This document shows positions 56,267 through 64,000 of a stretch of DNA of 64,000 bases, piece after piece. Within the stretch, counting starts at the first letter, position 1; each line of letters begins with the position of its first letter. The notes below the pieces were generated by a model. That model did not search any database. It saw only the letters and a program-made list of their open reading frames with translations, and had not been told where the DNA came from. Origin of the DNA: Paenibacillus sp. FSL R5-0766 (GTDB lineage Bacteria > Bacillota > Bacilli > Paenibacillales > Paenibacillaceae). The stretch covers positions 4,712,001 through 4,776,000 of the forward strand of contig NZ_CP150227.1 of NCBI RefSeq assembly GCF_037971845.1, read 5' to 3'. The translations under genes were made by a program, and so were the position numbers.

Positions 56267-57004
56267 ATGTCACATTTTACTAACGAACAACTGCAATTTT
56301 TACGTTCCCAACTGATGTCCGATAAGCGCGATATTGAACATAGACTTTCGGAAAACGAGCATTATGGCCTTGGAGATTCCCTTAAGCTACAGACAGGTGA
56401 ATTATCACCAATTGATAACCATCCTGGTGACATAGCCACGGAGGTGTATGAACGCGAGAAAGACATATCCCTGCTGGAACATGATGAATTCCAATTGGAA
56501 CGAATTGATTCTGCACTGCACTCCATCGAAGAAGGACATTATGGTACATGTGCGGTCTGCCAGCAACCCATCCCTTATGAACGTATGGAAGCTGTTCCCT
56601 ACACCAAATACTGCAAAAAACATCAACCGGAAACCGTTGTCTCCGAAAACCGTCCTGTAGAGGAAGAATTCCTTGCCCCGGCATTTGGTCGAACCAGTCT
56701 GGACGAGCGTGATGACCAAAATGGCTTCGATGGCGAGGATGCCTGGCAGATCGTTGAGAGCTGGGGCACATCGAACTCACCAGCCATGGCTGAAGGACGT
56801 GATATCGATAGCTATGATGTTATGGCGATTGAAGCAACCGATGAAGTGGAAGGCTGCGTTGAAGCGTACGAAAGCTTTGTTGCCACGGACATCTATGGTC
56901 ATGACGTCTCCATCGTGCGCAATCGGCAATATCGCCAGTACCTGGAGAACCGTGAGGGCGAGGGTCTGTTAGAACCGGATATGGAGACGGATGACATGTA
57001 CTAA
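56267..57004 (+). CDS. yteA: YteA-like DksA/TraR zinc-finger protein
   Basis: 245 residues from ATG 56267 (AAAGGGG upstream; an ATG at 56195 lacks an RBS). N-terminal helical hairpin FTNEQLQFLRSQLMSDKRDIEHRLSE, then the zinc finger GTCAVCQQPIPYERMEAVPYTKYCKKH near 107-135 with Cys-x2-Cys, a third Cys and a His. Bacillus counterpart YteA/YlyA sits between ileS and lspA. The C-terminal 100 residues are acidic and specific to this lineage. Thought to act on RNA polymerase or sporulation transcription. Confidence 0.88.
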   Translation: MSHFTNEQLQFLRSQLMSDKRDIEHRLSENEHYGLGDSLKLQTGELSPIDNHPGDIATEVYEREKDISLLEHDEFQLERIDSALHSIEEGHYGTCAVCQQPIPYERMEAVPYTKYCKKHQPETVVSENRPVEEEFLAPAFGRTSLDERDDQNGFDGEDAWQIVESWGTSNSPAMAEGRDIDSYDVMAIEATDEVEGCVEAYESFVATDIYGHDVSIVRNRQYRQYLENREGEGLLEPDMETDDMY

Positions 57005-57045
57005 ATGCACTTTGATATCTTTCACCTTTAATCGCTGCTAATCGC

Positions 57046-57405
57046 TTAGTATGTGTTCATATCAAGCTGGCGCTGGACAATGCGCACAATATCAGCGATG
57101 TAATCTCCAACAATGGGAAGATTGAGCGCCCCAAGTAGCTGCAAAACGTAAATGATCGTTGCTGCAAAAAAGGTAAATCCAATCGCGATCCCCACACCTC
57201 GGGCGGCTCCAGACAACAGGTTAAGTCCAATCAATTTCCATGGCCTGTTCAGCAATTCTGTGTATTGCGCTATTCGTGAACGTTCCAGTTCATTCGCCAG
57301 ACGGTTCGTCAGGGTATGTAACTCTTCAATTTTGTCATGGGAATTGAGATTATCTGATGTTGATTGTTGTGAAGTGGAGGCGGTTTGCTTGTCATGTTCG
57401 CTCAT
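57046..57405 (-). CDS. DUF5665 membrane protein
   Basis: About 119 residues from ATG 57405. Polar Q/S/T-rich head, helix EELHTLTNRLANELERSRIAQYTELLNRPWKLI, then GLNLLSGAARGVGIAIGFTFFAATIIYVLQLL, a glycine-containing membrane segment typical of DUF5665. No known function. Opposite to yteA and downstream of the ileS terminator. Confidence 0.8.
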   Translation of the reverse strand: MSEHDKQTASTSQQSTSDNLNSHDKIEELHTLTNRLANELERSRIAQYTELLNRPWKLIGLNLLSGAARGVGIAIGFTFFAATIIYVLQLLGALNLPIVGDYIADIVRIVQRQLDMNTY

Positions 57406-57468
57406 GTTTTGGTCAGTTCCTTTGATCAATATAGATTGACTGCACTATAGAATCATTGCCTTATTGCC

Positions 57469-57530
57469 TAAAAAACAAACGAGCCCAGATACAGGGAATA
57501 TGTCCCTGCCACTGCGGCTCGTTTGTTTAT
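57469..57530 (-). terminator. Terminator of ileS
   Basis: 13-bp stem AACAAACGAGCC/GGCTCGTTTGTT with an inner CAGGGA/TCCCTG hairpin, then TTTTTTAGG on the minus strand. Confidence 0.9.
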
Positions 57531-57570
57531 ACTCTATATTCTATCCCTGTTGAATGGGACATGCTCCGAA

Positions 57571-60500
57571 TTACGCTTCGATGTAAATACCGATCGATTT
57601 GCCTCCGGCTTCAACGCGTTCCATGGACTCATTCGAACCAAATGTAACTTCGTTTACGAGAACATTTTCACGCAAGACATCATCAAACGCCTGAATAGCT
57701 TCCTGAAGGGATGCATCCACATCCAGTGTCAAACGTACTCTTTTCTCAATCGGCAGATCCAGACGTTTCCGGGTATCCTGCACAGCACGAACCACTTCAC
57801 GGACCCAGCCTTCCTGTTCCAAGGCTGGCGTGATTTCGGTATTGAGTGCAACCGTCAGACCGTAACCCGATGCTGAAGCAAAACCAGATTTGGCCTGTTT
57901 ATCAACCAATAATTCTTCGCTCGTCACTTGCAGCTCTTCGCCTTCCGGAGAAACGATGTTCAGCACACCCTCCGAAACCACTTTACGTGTCTCATCAGCC
58001 GACATTCCCTTGAAGAAGTTTTGCAGGAATCCTACGTTTTTACCGTATTTCTTACCTGCAACTTTCAGGTTCAACTTCAATGTAAAGTCAACGAATTCCG
58101 CATCATTATGCTCCGTACGGATTCCTTTTACATTGATCTCTTCCTTGATGATCTCTTCATAACTTGCCAGGTCAAACCCTTTATCGAGAGAAACAATCAA
58201 TTCGGACAGCGGCTGACGTGTCTTGATACCTGTTTCGTTACGAACGTTACGGGCAAGTTCAACCACGCGGCGAGCCGTCTCCATATCCTGTTCCAGTCCT
58301 GCATCAATCAGCGCTTTATTAGCTACCGGATAGTCTTCCATGTGCACACTCTCGCCTGTTGCAAGGTTCAGATAGATATCTTCTGCAAGCATCGGTGTAA
58401 ACGGAGCAACCAGTTTCGCAGTAGTCACCAACACCTCAGTCAATGTACGGTAAGCATCCAATTTATCCTCTGTCAGACCACTTCCCCAGAAACGGTCACG
58501 GGAACGACGGATATACCAGTTACTCAGTTCATCGACAAATGCTTCAATCGCTTTGGAAGAGTTCAGATAGTCGTTAACCAGCAACGCTTTTTCTACAACC
58601 AGGATCAGGCTGTTCAGTCTCGACAGAATCCAGCGATCCAGCTTGTGTGCGGACAGTTGGAACGGGTGCTCCTGTGGATCAAATCCATCAATGGTAGCAT
58701 AAAGCGTCAGGAATGCATGGGTGTTGACCAGCGTATCCACCATTTTGGATTTTGCTTCCCCTACGATACCTTTGGAGAAACGTTTGCTGTTCCACGGTGC
58801 ACTGTCAGACAACAAAGCCCAGCGGAATGCATCTGTACCGTATTCTTCAATCACTTCCCAAGGATCGATAACGTTACCTTTGGATTTGGACATCTTCTGT
58901 CCGTTCTCGTCAAGAACGTGTCCTGTAGCCATAACCGCTTTGTAAGGCGCTTTGCCTGTCAAAAGGGTGGAAACCGCCAGCAAGCTGTAGAACCAACCAC
59001 GTGTCTGGTCAATTCCCTCACAGATCATATCCGCAGGATACTGCTGTTCGAATACTTCTTTATTTTCAAATGGATAGTGCTGCTGGGCAAACGGCATGGA
59101 GCCGCTGTCGAACCAGACATCGATCACTTCCGGTGTACGTTTCATTTCATATTTGCCACAAGAGCTCATGACTTTAACGTCATCCACATATGGTTTATGC
59201 AATTCAAGATTCTCAGGCACATCACCTACCGCACGAGCACGCAATTCTGCAATACTGTGTGGAGCAAATTGTTCGCCCGTCTCCTCGCACACCCAGATGT
59301 TCAGCGGAGTTCCCCAATAGCGATCACGGCTGATATTCCAATCCACCAGATCCTCAAGGAATTTCCCGAAGCGACCTTCACGAACGTGACCTGGGTACCA
59401 ATCCACTTCACTGTTGTTGGCAATCAATTGGTCCTTGATGGCTGTTGTTTGGATAAACCAGCTGTCCATTGCATAGTACAGAAGCGGTGTATCACAACGC
59501 CAGCAGAACGGATAGCTGTGCTCATATTTTTCTTTGCTGAACAAACGTCCATGCTCAGACAGATATCGCACGATATCAATATCACAATCCTTCACGAAAC
59601 GTCCGGCAAAGTCAGTCACTTCAGCGACAAATTTACCTTCCAGGTCCACCATGTTCACAAAGCTGATCCCATTCTCACGGCATACACGGTAGTCATCTTC
59701 ACCATGGGCAGGAGCCATGTGTACGATACCCGTACCACTTGCATCCGTTACAAAGCCTGCACCCAGAATGATGTTAGCTTTCTCAGCCTGTACGTAGTTG
59801 AACGGAGGATCATACGTTTTGCCAACCAGGTCGGCACCTTTCAGTGCACCGATGATCTCATACTCACCCTTGGTATCTTTCATCACTTTTTCAACCAGAT
59901 TGGTTGCCATGATGTACACTTCATCACCTTGACGAACACGGGAGTAGTCCATATCCGGATTCACGGCAAGTGCAACGTGTGAAGGCAGTGTCCAAGGTGT
60001 TGTCGTCCAAGCCAGTACAAATTCTCCGCTGTCATTCAGTTTGAATTTCGCTGTAGCACTCAGATCTTTGACGTCTTTGTACCCTTGTGCAACTTCATGG
60101 GAACTCAGTGTTGTCTGACATGATGGACAATACGGGCTCACACGGTGACCACGATACAACAGACCTTTCTCATGGATTGTCGCCAGGATGTTCCATACAC
60201 TCTCGATGTAGTTGTTATCAAGGGTGATATATGGGTTATCCATATCCGTCCAGTATCCGATACCTTCTGTCAAATCACGCCATTGTTGCTCGTACTCGAA
60301 TACGCTCGCTTTACATTCGTTAATGAATTTTTCCACGCCGTAATCTTCGATTTCCCACTTGTGGGAGATACCAAGCTTCTTCTGTACACCCAGCTCTACA
60401 GGCAGACCATGTGTATCCCAACCTGCTTTACGAACGACACGGTAACCCTTCATCGTGTTATACCGTCCAACAAAATCCTTGATTACGCGTCCCAGTACGT

Positions 60501-60669
60501 GACCGATATGCGGTTTACCGTTCGCTGTAGGCGGCCCTTCATAAAATACGAAGTTTGGCTTACCCTCCCGGTTTTCGATGGTTCTTTTGAATGTGTTCTC
60601 CGTTTTCCATTTATCTAACACGCGTAATTCTCTGGCACGTGCCTTCTCTTTGACGTCAACTCGTTGCAT
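57571..60669 (-). CDS. ileS: Isoleucyl-tRNA synthetase, IleS2 (eukaryote-like) type
   Basis: 1032 residues, longer than the 920-residue classical bacterial form. Class I motifs: GPPTANGKPHIGHVLGR (HIGH) near 45-60 and KMSKSKGN near 595. N-terminal ARELRVLDKWKTENTFKRTIENREGKPNFVFYEGPPTANG is typical of IleRS type 2, which is naturally poorly inhibited by mupirocin. Editing CP1 domain and C-terminal anticodon domain (SDLVIEKRV-type DLPIEKRVRLTLDV) present. The T-box leader is 320 bp upstream. Confidence 0.95.
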   Translation of the reverse strand: MQRVDVKEKARARELRVLDKWKTENTFKRTIENREGKPNFVFYEGPPTANGKPHIGHVLGRVIKDFVGRYNTMKGYRVVRKAGWDTHGLPVELGVQKKLGISHKWEIEDYGVEKFINECKASVFEYEQQWRDLTEGIGYWTDMDNPYITLDNNYIESVWNILATIHEKGLLYRGHRVSPYCPSCQTTLSSHEVAQGYKDVKDLSATAKFKLNDSGEFVLAWTTTPWTLPSHVALAVNPDMDYSRVRQGDEVYIMATNLVEKVMKDTKGEYEIIGALKGADLVGKTYDPPFNYVQAEKANIILGAGFVTDASGTGIVHMAPAHGEDDYRVCRENGISFVNMVDLEGKFVAEVTDFAGRFVKDCDIDIVRYLSEHGRLFSKEKYEHSYPFCWRCDTPLLYYAMDSWFIQTTAIKDQLIANNSEVDWYPGHVREGRFGKFLEDLVDWNISRDRYWGTPLNIWVCEETGEQFAPHSIAELRARAVGDVPENLELHKPYVDDVKVMSSCGKYEMKRTPEVIDVWFDSGSMPFAQQHYPFENKEVFEQQYPADMICEGIDQTRGWFYSLLAVSTLLTGKAPYKAVMATGHVLDENGQKMSKSKGNVIDPWEVIEEYGTDAFRWALLSDSAPWNSKRFSKGIVGEAKSKMVDTLVNTHAFLTLYATIDGFDPQEHPFQLSAHKLDRWILSRLNSLILVVEKALLVNDYLNSSKAIEAFVDELSNWYIRRSRDRFWGSGLTEDKLDAYRTLTEVLVTTAKLVAPFTPMLAEDIYLNLATGESVHMEDYPVANKALIDAGLEQDMETARRVVELARNVRNETGIKTRQPLSELIVSLDKGFDLASYEEIIKEEINVKGIRTEHNDAEFVDFTLKLNLKVAGKKYGKNVGFLQNFFKGMSADETRKVVSEGVLNIVSPEGEELQVTSEELLVDKQAKSGFASASGYGLTVALNTEITPALEQEGWVREVVRAVQDTRKRLDLPIEKRVRLTLDVDASLQEAIQAFDDVLRENVLVNEVTFGSNESMERVEAGGKSIGIYIEA

Positions 60670-60689
60670 GATGATTATCTTCCCTTTCT

Positions 60690-60985
60690 TTGGTTGGATT
60701 GTGGACCGTCCACAAAAAGCGTTTCAATCCCCCTAAATCCCCCTTGCCAAGGGGGACCCCATAGGTGCTCGCCCTCTGGACACCCGGGATGGGTTGTCGT
60801 TGGTGGAACAGTGGCGCTTATGGGCGAGGGTTTATGTGCGTAGTGGCGGCCATTTTGCGGCTGTTCCCTGCGTGAACGCCGCATGGCCTTACCGCGAGGC
60901 GGGTGTTGCCGGGTGCTTCGCTTTCCCGGCGGGTGGCACTCTCCCTGAGGTCCCTTCGGGCCTCAGGGACGTTCGCCTTTTTTGG
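60690..60985. other. GC-rich insert between T-box and ileS
   Basis: About 300 bp clearly richer in GC than its neighbours. Contains CCCCCTTGCCAAGGGGG and CCTGAGG/CCTCAGG palindromes and a TTTAGGGGGATTGAAACG end. Frames in it look like noise (no RBS, Pro/Arg-rich). Probably a repeat or foreign insertion. Confidence 0.6.
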
Positions 60986-60988
60986 ACA

Positions 60989-61309
60989 CAAAAAAGCCCC
61001 GTCCCTGGAAAGGGACGAGGCTATACTCGCGTTACCACCCTAATTCTGTTCATCACAAACCACATCCAGGCAAGCCTGGGTATGCTCTGTCATCAACAGC
61101 GCTTATGCCCCGCTAAACTACTGCAGGGTGCCGTTATAACGTACGGCTTACGGTTCGGCTTACACACGGCAATCATAATCACCGCTTCAGCGTCACTTCT
61201 CCGGGGAGATATTCGGCTATAACTCATCCATTGGTTTGCACCAACCACCAACTCTCTGAGGGATGAGATCATAACGTACTGAACCCGTCATGGAATCACT
61301 ATTCATTAT
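60989..61309 (-). promoter_or_regulatory. T-box riboswitch for ileS
   Basis: Minus-strand RNA leader. Stem I contains AGAGAGTTGGTGGTTGGTGCAAACC-type distal loop elements near 61220-61255 and a specifier segment GAATATC (ATC, isoleucine, at 61208-61210). T-box AGGGTGGTAACGCG (61028-61041) pairs with uncharged tRNA-Ile. Terminator GCCTCGTCCC/GGGACGGGGC plus TTTTTT at 60989-61022. Confidence 0.9.
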
Positions 61310-61316
61310 GAATATA

Positions 61317-61345
61317 GTTATAGCCTCTTTGCAGACAAAAGTCAA
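61317..61345 (-). promoter_or_regulatory. Promoter of the ileS T-box leader
   Basis: Minus strand TTGACT (61340-61345), 17-nt spacer, TATAAC (61317-61322), placing the start near 61309. Confidence 0.8.
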
Positions 61346-61357
61346 CCAGGCGACAGA

Positions 61358-61876
61358 CTAATAAATTTCTTTCATCTCCCGCTCACGGTCACGCACTTCC
61401 TGCTCCCGGCTCTCCAGCACTTCCCAACCATCCTGAGTCAACAGTTCAAGCTGCGCTTCAACAAGCGTGCGGAAACGGGCTCGATAAATCGATGCCTGCT
61501 TTTTCAGTTCTTCCACTTCCAAAGCAATTTTACGCGATTTTCCCAACGATTCGTTCACGATCCGGTCTGCATTTTTCTCTGCTTCCTTCACGATCAACTG
61601 CGCTTCTTTCTTCGCATTACCCTTCACATCATCAGCAGCTTCCTGCGCAATGATGATCGTTTTGCTAAGCGTCTCTTCAATTGTAGAAAAATGATCCAGT
61701 TTCTCCTGAACGGACAGCAACTGATTGCTCAGCTCTTTGTTCTCGCGAATGACGCCTTCGTAATCTTTGATGACTTGATCCAGGAATTCATTGACTTCAT
61801 CCTCGTCATACCCGCGCAAACGTCGGGAAAATTCCTTGTTGTGTATGTCCAGCGGCGTTAATGGCATGCTGTCCAC
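61358..61876 (-). CDS. divIVA: Cell-division/polarity protein DivIVA
   Basis: 172 residues, RBS AGGAGG. N-terminal membrane-binding region PLTPLDIHNKEFSRRLRGYDEDEVNEFLDQVIKDYE is the DivIVA signature; the rest is coiled coil (ENKELSNQLLSVQEKLDHFST..., AQLIVKEAEKNADRI). It marks poles and septa by sensing membrane curvature. Follows ylmH by 230 bp, which form a structured leader. Confidence 0.96.
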   Translation of the reverse strand: MDSMPLTPLDIHNKEFSRRLRGYDEDEVNEFLDQVIKDYEGVIRENKELSNQLLSVQEKLDHFSTIEETLSKTIIIAQEAADDVKGNAKKEAQLIVKEAEKNADRIVNESLGKSRKIALEVEELKKQASIYRARFRTLVEAQLELLTQDGWEVLESREQEVRDREREMKEIY

Positions 61877-61889
61877 CTCCTGTTAAAGT

Positions 61890-62010
61890 TCCTTCCCGTT
61901 CAGAGAAGGTTTGCAGCATATGGGTACCACCCAAGGGGCCGTATCGTTGATGCCTAACCTTGGCAACGAATACGGAATGCAGGATCAGAATTGCATCCTC
62001 CAACGTTCAT
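61890..62010 (-). promoter_or_regulatory. Structured divIVA leader with T-box-like motif
   Basis: Minus strand: hairpins GGATGCA/TGCATTCC and CCGTAT-CGTTG/CAACG-ATACGG, then GGGTGGTACC near 61920, then CCTTC/GAAGG just before the divIVA RBS. The GGTGGTACC match is like a T-box core, but no terminator T tract or stem I is evident, so a functional T-box is not supported. Confidence 0.4.
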
Positions 62011-62107
62011 GTAAAGCTTTGACTTAATGTTTATCGGATACACCGCGTATTTTCTACACCTTTATGATAAACATTTCGACAAGAAAGCGGATTTTCCTGC
62101 AACAGAC

Positions 62108-62890
62108 TCAGGCAAATTTGCCGATTTTCACTCGGCAACGCCCTTTTTTGGTCATCCCATCCTGTTCCATAACCTTGAAACGGCCAAATCCCTGGATGGA
62201 TACGACATCACCCGCTTTTAGCGATTTGGAGGGATCTTCCTCAACTTTCCAGTTCACACGGCAGCGACCAGCTTTGATTGGCACCAGCACTTTACTGCGA
62301 CTAAGCCGATACACATCTGCGCAGATTCCATCCAAACGAAGAGAAGCGACCGTAATGTCCATCGTCTCCAGTTTACTCTCTGACCATCGCATCTGATCCA
62401 AAGGAAGTAACTCTGTGAACACATGTAACCGATGCACCTGATTCAGTTGAAGCGATAAAAAAGCGCCGGTTTCCGCCGCCACCACTGTATGGCAACCGTC
62501 CTCCAGCACTTGGATATCCCCGATCTTTCCACGTTTCATCCCAAGCCCGAGCAGGGAACCCATATAGTCCCCATGCTCCAGCTCCGAGATTTTCTGATCA
62601 TCAGACGTAATACTGAGCACCTGCATACCCATATCCTCATCATCCAGATACATGTAATCAGGTGCAACCAGCGCACGCTTGCGTTCAGCAGCCTCGTAAC
62701 CACCATCCAGACGAATCTGAACGTCGTTACGGCGATTGGCAAGAGTCTCTAAGATAAAAACCTGTCTTGGATCAAGAAAGTCAGTTAGCTTCATGTCATG
62801 ATACTTACCCGCCTGCTCAACCCAATCCGAAGCCTTATCTACAAAATCCCGCTCATCATGGCTAAAATGTTCATAAATTTCACCGCTCAT
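62108..62890 (-). CDS. ylmH: YlmH, S4-domain RNA-binding protein
   Basis: 260 residues. C-terminal S4 domain near 185-250 (ASLRLDGICADVYRLSRSKVLVPIKAGRCRVNWKVEEDPSKSLKAGDVVSIQGFGRFKV). The N-terminal two thirds are the YlmH-specific domain (PRQVFILETLANRRNDVQIRLDGGYEAAERKRALVAPDY). Bacillus YlmH is linked to ribosome quality control (RqcP2-like). RBS AGGGTGAC. Operon with yggT and sepF. Confidence 0.93.
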   Translation of the reverse strand: MSGEIYEHFSHDERDFVDKASDWVEQAGKYHDMKLTDFLDPRQVFILETLANRRNDVQIRLDGGYEAAERKRALVAPDYMYLDDEDMGMQVLSITSDDQKISELEHGDYMGSLLGLGMKRGKIGDIQVLEDGCHTVVAAETGAFLSLQLNQVHRLHVFTELLPLDQMRWSESKLETMDITVASLRLDGICADVYRLSRSKVLVPIKAGRCRVNWKVEEDPSKSLKAGDVVSIQGFGRFKVMEQDGMTKKGRCRVKIGKFA

Positions 62891-62905
62891 CTATGTCACC
62901 CTACC

Positions 62906-63175
62906 CTAATATGCAAAATACCGAAGTATGGAGATCAGCCCATTAAGCGCAAGTTGCAGAACGATCAGCGCCACAATCGGGGAAATATCCAGCACACCGA
63001 ACAAAGGCGGTATAAATCGGCGAAACGGTCTTAGATATGGTTCCACTAATTTGCCCAGCCATTCACCGATGAAGCTTTCCCGCGCATTGGGAAGCCAAGA
63101 CATCAATATGTAGACAATGACCATGTAAAAGTAAATCTGGTATAACGTGTACAACACGCTTTCAATCTGATACAA
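62906..63175 (-). CDS. ylmG: YggT/YlmG family membrane protein
   Basis: 89 residues, TTG start with AGGTGA 7 nt upstream, inside the end of sepF. Two helices (IYFYMVIVYILMSWLP, ILRYF-end) and the signature WLGKLVEPYLRPFRRFIPPLFGVLDISPIVALIVLQLALNGL. Conserved next to sepF in Firmicutes; linked to cell division or envelope. Confidence 0.92.
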   Translation of the reverse strand: MYQIESVLYTLYQIYFYMVIVYILMSWLPNARESFIGEWLGKLVEPYLRPFRRFIPPLFGVLDISPIVALIVLQLALNGLISILRYFAY

Positions 63176-63182
63176 AAGTGGC

Positions 63183-63650
63183 TCACCTCATTCTGTTATA
63201 ATCTTGCTCGCTGTCAGCCAGTATTTCCGTAATTGATCCCTGAATTTCAACCGTATCTGGCGTACAGAGAAAAATGTTTCCGCCGATTTTGGAAATACCG
63301 CCACCCAATGCATATACCGTGCCACTCAAAAAATCAATAACGCGCAGCGCTTGGTCCTGGCGAATTCGTTGCAGATTCACCACAACGGTACGATGCGAAC
63401 GCAGATGGTCGGCAATTTCCTGAGCCTCGTCATAAGAACGCGGTTCATACAGGACAACTTTAACATTTTTCTGGGAATGAATGCTCACCACATTATTCCC
63501 CCTTTGGTTTCTACGTTTATCGAGACTGGAGGTTTCAGCTTCCTGATGTTCAGCCTCATTTTCCTCCTGCGCAGCCATTCGCTCACGTTCCACAATCTCT
63601 TCCTCTTCCTGAAGTCCGAGGAAATTCATAAATTTATTCATTACGCCCAT
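63183..63650 (-). CDS. sepF: Cell-division protein SepF
   Basis: 155 residues, RBS GAGGAGGG. N-terminal amphipathic MNKFMNFLGLQEEEE (membrane anchor), acidic linker, then the SepF core near 60-145 with VKVVLYEPRSYDEAQEIADHLRSHRTVVVNLQRI and DFLSGTVYALGGGISKIGGNIFLCTP. Binds FtsZ filaments and ties them to the membrane. Overlaps the ylmE end by 10 bp. Confidence 0.97.
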   Translation of the reverse strand: MGVMNKFMNFLGLQEEEEIVERERMAAQEENEAEHQEAETSSLDKRRNQRGNNVVSIHSQKNVKVVLYEPRSYDEAQEIADHLRSHRTVVVNLQRIRQDQALRVIDFLSGTVYALGGGISKIGGNIFLCTPDTVEIQGSITEILADSEQDYNRMR

Positions 63651-64000
63651 CGTGAACCCTCCTCTTTTCCTACGAGAATCGATCCTAGCCGTACCCAGGT
63701 TGCACCTTCTTCAATGGCCACTTCAAAATCATTGGACATCCCCATCGACAGCTCAGTCAATGGCTCTGCTGTAAGGGCTTGTCCATTCAATTGATCTCTC
63801 AGCTCACGCAATCCACGAAATACGGGACGCGTCAGCTCCGGATCTTCCTCATGAGGTGCCATAGTCATCAGGCCGACGACCTTGAGATTGTTGAACGAAC
63901 GAATATCACGCAAAAAAGAACTTGCCTGTTCAGGCTGTAAGCCATACTTGCTCTCTTCACCCGAAATATTCACCTGCAAAAACGTTTCCACTTGGATACC
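63641..64000 (-). CDS. ylmE: YlmE/YggS PLP-homeostasis protein, 5' part outside window
   Basis: C-terminal 119 residues; the gene runs off the right edge. VETFLQVNISGEESKYG, LKVVGLMTMAPHEEDPE, LSMGMSNDFEVAIEEGATWVRLGSILVG match the PLPBP barrel, including the SMGMSxDxxxAI phosphate-binding motif. The PLP lysine lies upstream, out of view. Immediately before sepF as in Bacillus. Confidence 0.95.
   Translation of the reverse strand, partial: GIQVETFLQVNISGEESKYGLQPEQASSFLRDIRSFNNLKVVGLMTMAPHEEDPELTRPVFRGLRELRDQLNGQALTAEPLTELSMGMSNDFEVAIEEGATWVRLGSILVGKEEGSRWA

Noticed and set aside
57928..59982. A 684-codon open frame on the plus strand across ileS
   Set aside because: It is antisense to the clear ileS frame, has no RBS, and its sequence is rich in Cys, His, Phe and Arg, as expected from a reversed coding frame.
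60700..60740. ATTGAAAC-ended motif resembling a CRISPR repeat end
   Set aside because: Occurs once; there is no array of regularly spaced repeats and no cas gene in the window.
60794..61222. 142-codon plus-strand frame over the T-box and GC-rich insert
   Set aside because: Antisense to the T-box leader; no RBS, composition driven by GC-rich palindromes.
61912..61935. Functional T-box for divIVA
   Set aside because: The GGTGGTACC core is present, but there is no stem I, specifier or terminator with T tract; kept only as a low-confidence leader observation.

Overview
The window looks like chromosomal DNA of a Paenibacillus-type Firmicute. Evidence: Gram-positive ribosome binding sites (AAGGAGG type), a sepF-ylmG-ylmH-divIVA-ileS-yteA-lspA-rluD-pyrR block as in Bacillales, tiny YjcZ-type spore membrane proteins, a NucA/NucB nuclease, Bacillus-type LexA boxes (CGAAC-N4-GTTC) and PyrR/T-box leaders. 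Most genes lie on the minus strand. The genus assignment is inference from gene content; no rRNA is present.

Layout. 1-16.3 kb is a mosaic of short accessory genes: the end of a beta-propeller glycosidase-like gene, an M1-type metallopeptidase, tRNA-Val, a small SOS-controlled WYL/LexA-type regulator pair, manganese catalase, a ribbon-helix-helix regulator with its own palindromic operator, DUF3626, a DUF3221-type lipoprotein, an ABC exporter in one operon with two FecCD siderophore permeases behind a Fur-like box, and a glycerophosphodiester phosphodiesterase. 16.5-34.6 kb holds LOG-family hydrolase, ung, a MalY/PatB C-S lyase with a divergent XRE regulator, an M16C peptidase, tRNA-Leu, a NucB-like nuclease under a LexA-type box, a LOV-domain histidine kinase, an MFS transporter, tiny membrane proteins, a nitrilase-like enzyme behind an apparent attenuator, and a methyltransferase-TPR protein. 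34.7-42.6 kb has two CAU-anticodon tRNAs (one is initiator) and a five-gene export operon: MacB-like ATPase, lipoprotein membrane-fusion protein, large FtsX-type permease with a glycine-rich insert, a second ATPase fused to an AbrB-like domain, and a solute-binding lipoprotein.

42.9-52.4 kb is the pyrimidine operon pyrR-pyrB-pyrC-carA-carB-pyrF-pyrE, with its own promoter, PyrR-binding loop and attenuator. It lacks pyrP, pyrK and pyrD. 52.5-64 kb holds a decayed UbiA-like pseudogene, dapL and the division/cell-envelope block (rluD, lspA, yteA, ileS with a T-box, divIVA, ylmH, yggT, sepF, ylmE).

The most interesting structures outside ordinary genes are: a three-copy, about 175-215 bp intergenic repeat with TTGAACT terminal inverted repeats (one copy inside the pyr operon); two promoters with the same LexA-box geometry; a GC-rich insert between the ileS T-box and ileS; a possible small RNA near 8.5 kb; and the ABC ATPase-AbrB fusion in the export operon.
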